Assembly (NCBI GenBank): GCA_016296635.1 | Contig: JAEDIZ010000031.1 | Span: 1-20,801, forward strand | DNA: 20,801 nucleotides | Direction: 5' to 3' | Origin: Oscillospiraceae bacterium | GTDB lineage: Bacteria; Bacillota; Clostridia; Oscillospirales; Oscillospiraceae | In this document: positions 1 through 6,411 of the stretch, piece after piece | Numbering within the stretch: the stretch's first letter is position 1 | Layout of the letters: each line of letters starts with the position of its first letter | Made by a program: the position numbers and the translations under genes | Notes under the pieces: generated by a model | What the model saw: only the letters and a program-made list of their open reading frames with translations | What the model was told of the DNA's origin: nothing | Database searches by the model: none

Positions 1-48
1 CTTCGCCGATTTTCTCATAAGGAGTATTATCAGAACTCGGCTGTTTAA
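1..48 (+). CDS. C-terminal end of a truncated-by-window ORF, possibly an IS21-type helper gene
   Basis: An open frame enters from the left edge and encodes 15 residues ending NSAV before a TAA at 46-48. The stop lies inside the first of three tandem 12-base repeats that resemble the multiple terminal repeats of IS21-family elements. In that family istB is the last gene before the right end, so this is plausibly its tail. The fragment is too short to recognise by itself; the assignment is inference from context. Confidence 0.3.
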   Translation, partial: LRRFSHKEYYQNSAV

Positions 49-95
49 CGATTACCGCTGTGATTTAACGAATACTCGGTAGTTTAACGATTACA
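44..95. mobile_element. Putative IS21-type terminal repeats (right end of an insertion sequence)
   Basis: Three near-identical copies of TTTAACGATTAC lie at 44-55, 64-75 (one mismatch, TTTAACGAATAC) and 83-94, spaced 20 and 19 bases apart. The last is followed by A, so the block would end in ...TTACA, compatible with a CA-3' transposon terminus. Multiple short transposase-binding repeats at each end are characteristic of IS21-family elements. The rest of the element lies outside the window, so the family call is inference. Confidence 0.45.
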
Positions 96-124
96 ATGGC
101 ACAGACAGCCGCAATCTCCATAAA

Positions 125-165
125 ATGCACAAAACCCCGCCGCAGAAATGCTCTGCAGCGGGGTT
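125..165 (-). terminator. Rho-independent terminator reading minus
   Basis: Arms at 133-146 and 152-165 pair over 14 positions with one mismatch (core AACCCCGC / GCGGGGTT). On the minus strand the stem is followed by TTTTGTGC. It is the second of two terminators downstream of the minus-strand gene ending at 309, or a relic of a neighbouring element. Confidence 0.6.
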
Positions 166-217
166 CGTAATACGCTGAAACACTCCAAAAGCCTTATTTC
201 AAGCGGTTTTCGGGCAT

Positions 218-259
218 AGAAAAAGTCCACCGTAATTCTATCAAAATTACGGTGGACTT
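218..259 (-). terminator. Rho-independent terminator of the HEPN gene
   Basis: A perfect 15-base inverted repeat (223-237 and 245-259, arm AAGTCCACCGTAATT) with a 7-base loop is followed on the minus strand by CTTTTTCT. It lies 50 bases past the stop codon of the minus-strand gene at 309-1733 and is its probable transcription end. Confidence 0.75.
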
Positions 260-308
260 ATGTGTAATCCCAACACTATAGATGCCATCACCATCGCATT
301 GGTGATAG

Positions 309-1733
309 CTATTTTTTGTGCCCATCAGCAACTGAAATGAATATCTCATTTATTTTATAAATTGTTTTCCTGCAATTTTCCACTTGTGCCAAAGAAACGC
401 GACCTACTTCACCATGCATCATCTTATTTCTCAAATTTTCATTTTGCGCTTCAACAATAAACTTACGAAGCATTTTTTCCTGATCAGCATTAATAATCTT
501 TTGCTTTTTCAAAAAGCCAGGATAGCTACGAATTGATGGAGGCATCTCCGATGAACTGACTCCTTGAGCCGTTGGTTTTTCTTGATAAAGAGAACAATTC
601 CTGCAAACATGCTTCTTCGTTTCAAATTCTGCATATTCCGTACTTGCTCCGTGCAGCTCCGAAAGGTGTGCACACCAATAATGCACAGTTGCTTCAATGC
701 ATGCAAAAAATAGCATTATGCTCTCTTCATACAAACCTACATTCATTACATTCTGTGCTTGATGATAGAGCGTTGCGTACAACGGTAAATTATAATTTTG
801 GATCAGAATTTGATTAATTCTCTCGAGGGTTTCTTGGCCATACTCTGTTCTTTGCGCCCATTTTTTTATAAATTGACCATCAAACATTGTGCCGTCGCAC
901 CAATGATATGTTTTTCCATCACCCATGTATTGGTGTATCACAATGCTGGACAATTGCTCCGGTCGTATTCTCGGCATAAAATCTTGTGTGTCACCTTCTG
1001 CTATGATCAATAACAGGTGATTAATCATATTCACCGGCAACGTGGCTACAGCTAATTTCTGACGTTCCTCCCAGAGTGGGCCTTCCCAGAATGAATCCGC
1101 TTTAATAAACCCATTTATTGTTGTGGAAAATAGCATACCATTGACAGATCCGCGCTTTTCTTGTTTAACAGTCATGCTTTGATATGGAGGCGCATCTGAC
1201 AAATTAAAGGTATAGCTATCAAAGTTCAACACTAATGGGACAAAAAAAGTTACCGTGTAGTATGGCAGAGTTCCTGCCAAAAACTTAGCATAAAGTTCCT
1301 TTATATGATAATATTTCTCATCACTATATTCGTTGCAAGCCTTATAATACTGGGGTGCTTTTTCAAGCGCCGTTTCCAACGCTTCTCTTGCATCGATGTC
1401 CCACGGAGCTCCGTTAAACACACAATAGAGCAAAGATTCTAATGCACACTCAACAAAATGTACTCTTTCCCTTGGAGTAAGAGCATCAGAATCAAATCTC
1501 TCACCAGAGAAGAGCTCTTTCATCATAATGAGGCAGTCATAATAACACCCTTCTAAAAACAATGATGAACACAAAAGTTTATAAGAGTGCCAGTCGCTTG
1601 ACCAATTTTTCCCTGGTCTTATCCCGTGCTTTTTATAATTTGGATACAATGTTTTGATGAGATTTGCATAGTCTCGTTTACAATACATTTCATCGAGGTC
1701 CTTCGTAGATAATGTAGATAATAAAGTGTTCAT
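309..1733 (-). CDS. Large protein with C-terminal HEPN-like (ApeA-type) RNase motif; candidate defence gene
   Basis: A 474-residue soluble protein with no signal peptide or membrane segment. The N-terminal two thirds is not recognised: a helical start, then a mixed alpha/beta middle with several aromatic-rich strands. Residues about 318-470 look like a HEPN fold: a helix with ...FFACIEATVHYW (acidic E347), a linker with one CxxC pair (C377, C380), and a final helix pair carrying R435-N-K-M-M-H440, the R-x4-6-H signature of HEPN ribonucleases. A long N-terminal part plus C-terminal HEPN is the layout of ApeA-like anti-phage and other abortive-infection proteins. The ATG at 1731-1733 has a good AGGAG seven to eight bases upstream. 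The gene is visibly more AT-rich than the chromosomal genes to its right, stands alone, and sits between insertion sequences, which fits transfer. Substrate, trigger and any partner are unknown; the defence role is inference. Confidence 0.65.
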   Translation of the reverse strand: MNTLLSTLSTKDLDEMYCKRDYANLIKTLYPNYKKHGIRPGKNWSSDWHSYKLLCSSLFLEGCYYDCLIMMKELFSGERFDSDALTPRERVHFVECALESLLYCVFNGAPWDIDAREALETALEKAPQYYKACNEYSDEKYYHIKELYAKFLAGTLPYYTVTFFVPLVLNFDSYTFNLSDAPPYQSMTVKQEKRGSVNGMLFSTTINGFIKADSFWEGPLWEERQKLAVATLPVNMINHLLLIIAEGDTQDFMPRIRPEQLSSIVIHQYMGDGKTYHWCDGTMFDGQFIKKWAQRTEYGQETLERINQILIQNYNLPLYATLYHQAQNVMNVGLYEESIMLFFACIEATVHYWCAHLSELHGASTEYAEFETKKHVCRNCSLYQEKPTAQGVSSSEMPPSIRSYPGFLKKQKIINADQEKMLRKFIVEAQNENLRNKMMHGEVGRVSLAQVENCRKTIYKINEIFISVADGHKK

Positions 1734-1895
1734 TAAATTACACTCCTCTTTTACTGGTTATTCAACGCTATCTCCCCGGTACAATCGTTCAATCAATGCT
1801 TTTGAGGATAGTGTATCACAGTTTATACCCATTCTCAATGACTCGACAATAGTTCGTGCTGGGCCTATCCTTGTCCTTTGAAGGGAGATGGGATT
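1734..1895. other. Divergent intergenic region between HEPN gene and transposase
   Basis: This 162-base gap must hold the start signals for two divergent genes. The minus-strand ribosome site (AGGAG) lies at about 1741-1746 and the plus-strand one (AAGGGAG) at 1881-1887. The left end of the IS3-type element should fall here, but no inverted repeat matching the sequence after 3068 was found by eye. Confidence 0.4.
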
Positions 1896-3068
1896 ATGCC
1901 TACAGAATATCCAGAAGAATTTAAGCGCAAAGTCATCCGACGCTACGAAAAAGGCGATTCAATCAAAAGTCTGAGCCAAGAACTTAGTATCGCACAAAGT
2001 ACCATTTACCACTGGCGCAAGTTATACTGCTCCATTCAGACTCCACAACGCACATACACCCCCAAAGAGTTTGACGCAATTTCAAGGCGGTTAGAAAAGC
2101 TGGAGCATGAGATAGAAATCATCCAAGCCACCGGTTACCTCGAGGAGATTCCATTACAGAGAAAACTAAAGATGCTCGAGCAGATGTACCGGACGGATGA
2201 ATCCCCATACAGCGTACACGAACTGTGCGAAGCGCTTGGTGTTGCCCGCGGCACTTTCTACAACCACATTTTCCGCCGTGCTGATCGGAGTGAGCGTGAG
2301 AAGGAACAGGAAGAGCTAATGATAAAGGTGCAACAGATATTCGATGATAGCCAGCAGCGATTTGGTGCAGAGAAGATCAGAACGGTTTTAGGCCAGTCCG
2401 GTGTCCATGTCAGCGCTAAACGAATTTCGTCTATTATGCAAGAACTGGATCTGCAAAGCATTCGTACCAATGCGAAGAAACAGTACAAAAAGCAGCAACA
2501 GTATCGAAAGCAAAATCTGTTGGCAAGAGAGTTTACTGCCGACCATCCGAACCAAATCTGGGTCAGTGACATTACATACTTCAAAGTCAGCGGCTACTGG
2601 GTTTACCTCTGTGTCATCCTCGATCTGTTTTCACGCAAGATTATCGGCTACAGAGTATCCCGTAATGCCAGCACCAACCTGGTCACCACGACATTTCGGA
2701 ATGCATATCAAGAGCGTGGCAGACCTAAAAACCTGACCTTCCATAGTGACAGAGGAAAGCAGTACACATCGGGCGCATTCACACAATTGCTTCAGTCCAT
2801 CGGTGTCAAGCAATCCTTTTCCGCTACCGGTCGCCCTCGTGACAATGCCGTAGCAGAAACTTTCTTCAGCACGTTCAAAAAAGAAGAGGCATACCGCAGA
2901 GAGTACACCTCAGAACAAAGCTTCCGCAAGAGCGTGGAGCAGTATATTCAGTTTTACAACGAGGTCCGACCGCACCAAACTTTGAAATACCTGACACCAC
3001 AGGCATTTGAGGACAAGCACTATGCCAGGATTATCGAAAACCTGTGTTCAAATAACGTCATGGAGTAA
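1896..3068 (+). CDS. IS3-family transposase, single-frame OrfAB type
   Basis: A 390-residue DDE transposase that cuts and joins the ends of its own insertion sequence. Residues 1-45 form a helix-turn-helix of the IS3 OrfA kind (EEFKRKVIRRYEKG, then STIYHWRK); the middle has an IS150-like second HTH; the C-terminal half is an rve integrase core. The catalytic triad is visible as D225 (WVSDITYF), D285 (HSDRGKQY) and E321 (NAVAETFF), with the D-35-E spacing diagnostic of IS3. Most IS3 elements make this protein by frameshifting between orfA and orfB; here both parts are in one uninterrupted frame. The ATG at 1896 follows AAGGGAG by eight bases; an in-frame TTG at 1878 lacks a comparable site. 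The gene appears intact. Terminal inverted repeats and target duplication could not be identified. Confidence 0.93.
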   Translation: MPTEYPEEFKRKVIRRYEKGDSIKSLSQELSIAQSTIYHWRKLYCSIQTPQRTYTPKEFDAISRRLEKLEHEIEIIQATGYLEEIPLQRKLKMLEQMYRTDESPYSVHELCEALGVARGTFYNHIFRRADRSEREKEQEELMIKVQQIFDDSQQRFGAEKIRTVLGQSGVHVSAKRISSIMQELDLQSIRTNAKKQYKKQQQYRKQNLLAREFTADHPNQIWVSDITYFKVSGYWVYLCVILDLFSRKIIGYRVSRNASTNLVTTTFRNAYQERGRPKNLTFHSDRGKQYTSGAFTQLLQSIGVKQSFSATGRPRDNAVAETFFSTFKKEEAYRREYTSEQSFRKSVEQYIQFYNEVRPHQTLKYLTPQAFEDKHYARIIENLCSNNVME

Positions 3069-3151
3069 AAATAATACTTTTACGTTTCTGGAGTTTTGAA
3101 ACCTCTTCCCAAAAACACAAAATCGGAAAATCCTGTCATTGCAAGGCTCTC

Positions 3152-3201
3152 CAAAAAGAAGAAACCCGTTTTTCGAAAAAATTGTTCGAAAAACGGGTTT
3201 C
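3152..3201 (-). terminator. Rho-independent terminator of ssrA
   Basis: A perfect 17-base inverted repeat (3161-3177 and 3185-3201, arm GAAACCCGTTTTTCGAA) with a 7-base loop lies eight bases after the tmRNA 3' end. On the minus strand it is followed by TTCTTTTTGG. It marks the boundary between the chromosomal tmRNA unit and the mobile DNA to its left. Confidence 0.85.
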
Positions 3202-3208
3202 GTTCATA

Positions 3209-3558
3209 TGGTGGAGCTGAGGGGAATCGAACCCCTGTCCGAAAGCAACTTGACAAGACTTTCTTCGGGCACAGTTTGTTATTTACATTCCCTCGCCTGC
3301 ACGCGAACAAACACGCTTACAGACTTGGTAGCTTCATGATGCATGGCACGCGCAAAGCTTAGCGTACTCACGGTCACCACTCAATCACGCCCTATCCCGG
3401 CTCGTGGTCCTTCCGGGTAGGACGGGCGCCTTTAATTAGGCAGCCAGTGCGTAGTTATTGTTGTCAGTTAATTTAGACAAATTGCCCGTTTTATAGAGGC
3501 CAGGCGCCTCTGCCCGCTTATCCGGCCTCACTGCCCCCGTCGAAACCAGTGCAGCCCC
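3209..3558 (-). ncRNA. ssrA: tmRNA (transfer-messenger RNA)
   Basis: A 350-base tmRNA that rescues stalled ribosomes by acting as both alanyl-tRNA and message for a degradation tag. The tRNA-like part is clear: the 5' end GGGGCTGCACTGGTTTCGACG pairs its first seven bases with CAGCTCC at the 3' end, followed by discriminator A and an encoded CCA (3209-3211), and the T arm reads GGGGTTCGATTCCCC. The tag frame (3436-3465) starts at a GAC resume codon after AAATTAACT and reads DNNNYALAA then TAA, so the tag is (A)DNNNYALAA, with the usual ALAA protease signal. The resume codon was set by analogy to the Bacillus tmRNA context. The partner protein gene smpB is about 1.4 kb upstream on the same strand. 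It is a single-piece, unpermuted tmRNA. Confidence 0.97.
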
Positions 3559-3670
3559 ATATCGTCGGAGCAAACTCCATATCCCTTGTGCCCGCGCAAG
3601 CGCGAGCCCTCGTCCATTTCGTTGCTCATCCTCTCCAAATCACAAACGCATTGCTGGCTTGTGATCTGGT

Positions 3671-3692
3671 ATTAAAACGCGATAATCGCGCT
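3671..3692 (-). terminator. Possible weak terminator of the smpB operon
   Basis: Just past the dehydrogenase stop codon the minus strand reads CGCGA-TTA-TCGCG followed by TTTTAATA. The stem is only five pairs, so it is a weak candidate; readthrough into ssrA cannot be excluded. Confidence 0.35.
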
Positions 3693-3701
3693 GAGGAAAA
3701 A

Positions 3702-4457
3702 TTATGTTCTGGCAGCCGGGATCATCCACTTCATGGGGAGGATCTTGGCAACCACGCGGTAGAACTTATAAAATGCTTTGGGCGTATAGAAGGTTCTGCC
3801 GCGTTTTGCTGCCTGCAGCGTTCCTGCAACGACTTTGGCAGGATCACAGTAGGGCAGTGCTTTGAAGGTTTTGGAATTGCCGCGGATTTTTGCGACATCC
3901 AAAAACTCTGTATCCATCGGTCCCGGACAGACGGCTGTAACAGAAATGCCCTTCGGCTTCAGCTCATCTGCCAGCCCTCCCGTAAAGGAAGAGATATATG
4001 CCTTGCTGGCGGAATAGACCGTCATGCGCGGATTGGGACAGAAAGATGCAATGGAAGAGACATTGATGATTCTGCTGCCGCCCGGCATATAGGAAAGTAC
4101 AGTGTTGACCATCAGCGTGACAGCCCGCACATTCAGATCGATCATACGCATCTGCGTATCGCTGGATACCTCTCCGAGATTTCCAAGCGTGCCGCAGCCT
4201 GCGTTATTGACAAGCAGCCCGACCTGCGGATGCTCAGCGGCCAGAAGCTCGGAAAGCTCCTTAAAGCTGCGCGGATTGCACAGATCCATGCCGATACAGC
4301 GAACCTGCACACCGGAAAGCTGTTCTGCCAGCTCTTCCAGCAGACTGATACGCCGGGCAATGAGCCATAGTGTATCGATTTCCGGAAACTGCTGCGGCAG
4401 CTGCTTCGCAAATTCCATTCCAAGACCGGCAGATGCGCCGGTGATAATTGCAATCAT
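3702..4457 (-). CDS. Short-chain dehydrogenase/reductase (SDR) family protein
   Basis: A 251-residue classical SDR, predicted cytosolic NAD(P)-dependent oxidoreductase. Visible motifs are the dinucleotide-binding TGASAGLG (residues 6-13), NNAG (84-87), the structural Asn in DLNV (109), the Ser pair before IASF (134-135) and the catalytic Y148-x3-K152 in YSASK, followed by the CPGPMDTEF loop typical of the family. The length is normal for a classical SDR. Substrate cannot be told from sequence; the basic, aromatic C-terminus (residues 222-251) may lie near membrane or lipid, as in some fatty-acyl-type SDRs. The start codon overlaps the stop of the upstream prolyl isomerase by one base (TGATG), so the two are translationally coupled, making it the last gene of the smpB operon. 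Confidence 0.9.
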   Translation of the reverse strand: MIAIITGASAGLGMEFAKQLPQQFPEIDTLWLIARRISLLEELAEQLSGVQVRCIGMDLCNPRSFKELSELLAAEHPQVGLLVNNAGCGTLGNLGEVSSDTQMRMIDLNVRAVTLMVNTVLSYMPGGSRIINVSSIASFCPNPRMTVYSASKAYISSFTGGLADELKPKGISVTAVCPGPMDTEFLDVAKIRGNSKTFKALPYCDPAKVVAGTLQAAKRGRTFYTPKAFYKFYRVVAKILPMKWMIPAART

Positions 4458-4996
4458 CAGAATCTCCCGTAGGGATCCTTGAGCTTGTCGGGCTCGGGAT
4501 AGGTCTCACCCTTGGTATCGACTGTGACGGAAGCGATCTTCTGCTCTGTCAGAGGACGGTCGTTGCGGTCAACCTTGGTAGCCGCAATCTTATCAACAAC
4601 ATCCATGCCCTCGATGACCTTACCGAAAGCGGCATACTGGCCGTCGAGATGCTTGGCGTCCTCGTGCATGATGAAGAACTGGCTGCCTGCAGAGTTGGGG
4701 GAGGAGGAACGGGCCATGGACAGAACGCCGCGCTTATGCTTGAGATCGTTCTTGACACCGTTGTAGAGGAATTCGCCCTTGATGCAGTAGCCGGGACCGC
4801 CCATACCGGTGCCGTCCGGGCAGCCGCCTTGGATCATAAAGCCTTCGATGACGCGATGGAAGATCAGCCCGTCATAGAAGTTATGCTGAATAAGAGAAAT
4901 GAAATTGCGCACGCTCTGCGGCGCCTTTTCGGGATAAAGCTCAGCGACGATCTTGCCGCCGTTTTCCATGGTGATGGTAACAACAGGGTTTTCCAT
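4457..4996 (-). CDS. Cyclophilin-type peptidyl-prolyl cis-trans isomerase
   Basis: A 179-residue cyclophilin catalysing proline cis-trans isomerisation during protein folding. The active-site blocks are intact: FHRVI with catalytic R48, the GFMIQGG strand (Q56), NSAGSQFFIM (101-110), and LDGQYAAFGKV (117-127), where Tyr replaces the Trp used by cyclosporin-sensitive eukaryotic forms, as is common in bacteria. No signal peptide is present, so it is cytosolic. It starts one base after the smpB stop codon, with its ribosome site (AAAGGAAG) inside the end of smpB, and its stop overlaps the next start, so all three genes are one transcript. About ten residues longer than minimal bacterial cyclophilins because of a short C-terminal tail. 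Confidence 0.95.
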   Translation of the reverse strand: MENPVVTITMENGGKIVAELYPEKAPQSVRNFISLIQHNFYDGLIFHRVIEGFMIQGGCPDGTGMGGPGYCIKGEFLYNGVKNDLKHKRGVLSMARSSSPNSAGSQFFIMHEDAKHLDGQYAAFGKVIEGMDVVDKIAATKVDRNDRPLTEQKIASVTVDTKGETYPEPDKLKDPYGRF

Positions 4997-4997
4997 A

Positions 4998-5459
4998 TTA
5001 TGTTCTTCCTTTCATAGCCCGGTCGATCTGCCGCTTGGCGTCCTTTTTGGCGGCGTCTTCACGCTTGTCGTAGAGCTTTTTGCCCCGGGCAAGCGCAAGC
5101 TCCACCTTCACAAGGGAGCCGCGGAAATAGACCGACAGGGGGATCAGCGCATAGCCGTCCTGCTTGACCTTGCCAAACAGACGCTGGATTTCTCGCTTGT
5201 GCATGAGAAGGCGTCTCGGCCGCAGGGGGTCTTTATTGAAAATGTTGCCCTGCTCATAGGGAGCGATGTGCAGCTGACGGATAAAAAGCTCGCCGTCTTT
5301 GATCTGACACCATGCTTCCTTCAGACTCAGCGTGCCCAGCCGGATGGATTTGACCTCCGTGCCGGAAAGCTCGATGCCAGCCTCGAATTTTTCTTCAATG
5401 AAATATTCATGATAGGCTTTCGGGTTTTTTGCGGCGATTTTGATGCCCGTTTCCGCCAT
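4998..5459 (-). CDS. smpB: SsrA-binding protein SmpB
   Basis: A 153-residue SmpB, the obligatory partner that binds the tRNA-like part of tmRNA and places it in the stalled ribosome. Family landmarks are NPKAYHEYFIEE near the start, LSGTEVKSIR (31-40), RPRRLLMHKREI (80-91), and ALARGKKLYDKRE (122-134), then the basic C-terminal tail (KKDAKRQIDRAMKGR) that enters the mRNA channel. The ATG at 5457-5459 was chosen over one 13 codons upstream because it follows a strong AAGGAGGT and gives the usual length and N-terminus. First gene of a three-gene operon with a prolyl isomerase and an SDR; ssrA follows downstream on the same strand. Confidence 0.97.
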   Translation of the reverse strand: MAETGIKIAAKNPKAYHEYFIEEKFEAGIELSGTEVKSIRLGTLSLKEAWCQIKDGELFIRQLHIAPYEQGNIFNKDPLRPRRLLMHKREIQRLFGKVKQDGYALIPLSVYFRGSLVKVELALARGKKLYDKREDAAKKDAKRQIDRAMKGRT

Positions 5460-5502
5460 GCCGGCACCTCCTTCTCTGAAAAGACAGAATCTCAACAATC
5501 TT

Positions 5503-5529
5503 ATTATACCATATATGTCAAGGCGTCAA
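5503..5529 (-). promoter_or_regulatory. Housekeeping-type promoter of the smpB operon
   Basis: On the minus strand TTGACG (5524-5529) and TATAAT (5503-5508) are separated by 15 bases; reading the -35 as TTTGAC gives 16. The -10 is a perfect consensus, about 45 bases before the smpB start. Confidence 0.6.
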
Positions 5530-5578
5530 ACGGATCATAATTTGAAAGTGAAAAGACAATCAGTCCGGGATATGGCAG

Positions 5579-5607
5579 TTGCAAAGTGCGGACAGAACTG
5601 CTATAAT
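5579..5607 (+). promoter_or_regulatory. Housekeeping-type promoter for the small orphan gene
   Basis: TTGCAA (5579-5584), a 17-base spacer and a perfect TATAAT (5602-5607) precede the AAAGGGGAG ribosome site of the gene at 5643. It is divergent from the smpB promoter within the same 180-base gap. Confidence 0.7.
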
Positions 5608-5642
5608 AAAACAAATGTTCAAAAAAGAAAGGGGAGATCGCG

Positions 5643-5912
5643 GTGGTTGACCGGAAGCTTCCAATCCAGATGATATCCTGCTGCTCGGCGGACGGCGAGC
5701 TGCAGCCGCTGCGATTTCGCTTTGAGGATCGCACACATAGGATGCATACGGCGAGTATTGTTCGTATCATGGATATTCGCAGGACAGATTATGTGGGAAT
5801 TGAGTCTATTGATTTTCTTTGCAGGGCGCTTCTGGAAGAGAAGGAAACACTCTGTGAGCTGCGCTACTGTATCCGCAGCCACCGCTGGGAGCTGCTGCGA
5901 GAGGTGTATTGA
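5643..5912 (+). CDS. Small hypothetical protein, 89 residues
   Basis: Not recognised. The GTG start at 5643 follows AAAGGGGAG by six bases, and a good promoter lies upstream, so expression is credible. The product is a small soluble protein: a strand-rich first half (MISCCSADGELQPLRFRFED), a central RMHTASIVRIMDIRRTDY segment and an acidic helix ELLREVY-type end. The pattern of alternating strands with a C-terminal helix would suit a small nucleic-acid- or ligand-binding fold, but this is a guess. Three Cys and several His are scattered without a metal motif. It stands alone; the following metal-efflux operon has its own promoter. Confidence 0.65.
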   Translation: MVDRKLPIQMISCCSADGELQPLRFRFEDRTHRMHTASIVRIMDIRRTDYVGIESIDFLCRALLEEKETLCELRYCIRSHRWELLREVY

Positions 5913-5966
5913 GTTCATGCATAGCATCAAATCATTGTTTGCGCGGCATATATTCGGAAAAATTCC

Positions 5967-5994
5967 TTGACATGAAGGAAATCTGTGCTATCAT
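5967..5994 (+). promoter_or_regulatory. Promoter of the metal-efflux operon
   Basis: A perfect TTGACA (5967-5972), 16-base spacer and TATCAT (5989-5994) lie 50 bases upstream of the ArsR-type gene. Confidence 0.7.
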
Positions 5995-6000
5995 AGACGC

Positions 6001-6020
6001 ATAAATAAATGTTTATATTT
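6001..6020 (+). promoter_or_regulatory. Probable ArsR/SmtB-type operator
   Basis: Just past the -10, the sequence ATAAATAAATGTTTATATTT contains an AT-rich imperfect dyad (ATAAA, six bases, TTTAT). SmtB/CadC repressors bind AT-rich interrupted dyads of this kind around the transcription start. Self-regulation by the downstream gene is inferred from this position. Confidence 0.5.
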
Positions 6021-6043
6021 CTATGTGAAAGGGGAAACTGCTT

Positions 6044-6406
6044 ATGCTGGATCGATACGAAAACGAGTGCTGCGAGCAGCACATTGTGCATGACGATACC
6101 GTGCGCGCGGTGGCAATGCAGACGCCGGACGAGGATGAGCTGGCGGAGCTGGCAGAGCTTTTTAAGGTGTTCGGGGATTCCACCCGCATTAAAATTCTCT
6201 ATGCGCTTTCGCAGGCGGAGCTTTGCGTGTGCGATCTGGCGCAGCTTTTGGGCATTTCGCAGCCTGCCATGAGTTATCAACTGAAGATCCTGCGGCAGGC
6301 AAAGCTGATCCGAAGCCGCCGGGACGGAAAGACGATCTTCTATGTGCTGGCGGATGACCATGTGGCGACGATCATCGGCATGGCCAAGGAACATCTGGAG
6401 GAGTGA
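6044..6406 (+). CDS. ArsR/SmtB-family metal-sensing repressor (CadC/SmtB-like)
   Basis: A 120-residue winged-helix repressor expected to leave DNA when it binds Zn(II), Cd(II) or Pb(II). The recognition region reads ELCVCDLAQLLGISQPAMSYQLKILRQA. Two metal sites can be read directly: an alpha5 site made of D104, H106, H117 and E120, matching the D-x-H-x10-H-x2-E pattern of SmtB/CzrA, and an alpha3N-type thiolate set, C61 and C63 with an N-terminal C9-C10 pair and nearby His, as in CadC. Having both suggests response to Zn and to soft metals, though in CadC-type proteins one site may be structural. It is the first gene of an operon; the P-type ATPase starts five bases after its stop. AGGGG precedes the ATG at 6044. 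Confidence 0.93.
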   Translation: MLDRYENECCEQHIVHDDTVRAVAMQTPDEDELAELAELFKVFGDSTRIKILYALSQAELCVCDLAQLLGISQPAMSYQLKILRQAKLIRSRRDGKTIFYVLADDHVATIIGMAKEHLEE

Positions 6407-6411
6407 GATAA

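Noticed and set aside
283..309. Short hairpin ATCACCA/TGGTGAT near the HEPN stop codon
   Set aside because: Only seven pairs and no U-run on the minus strand; the stronger terminator at 218-259 explains transcription end.
1734..3160. Search for terminal inverted repeats of the IS3-type element
   Set aside because: No convincing pair of TG...CA ended repeats could be matched by eye between 1734-1895 and 3069-3150, so no element boundaries are claimed.
3549..4370. A 273-codon plus-strand open frame
   Set aside because: Antisense to a motif-complete SDR gene and partly to tmRNA; low-complexity His/Cys/Arg-rich translation without family features.
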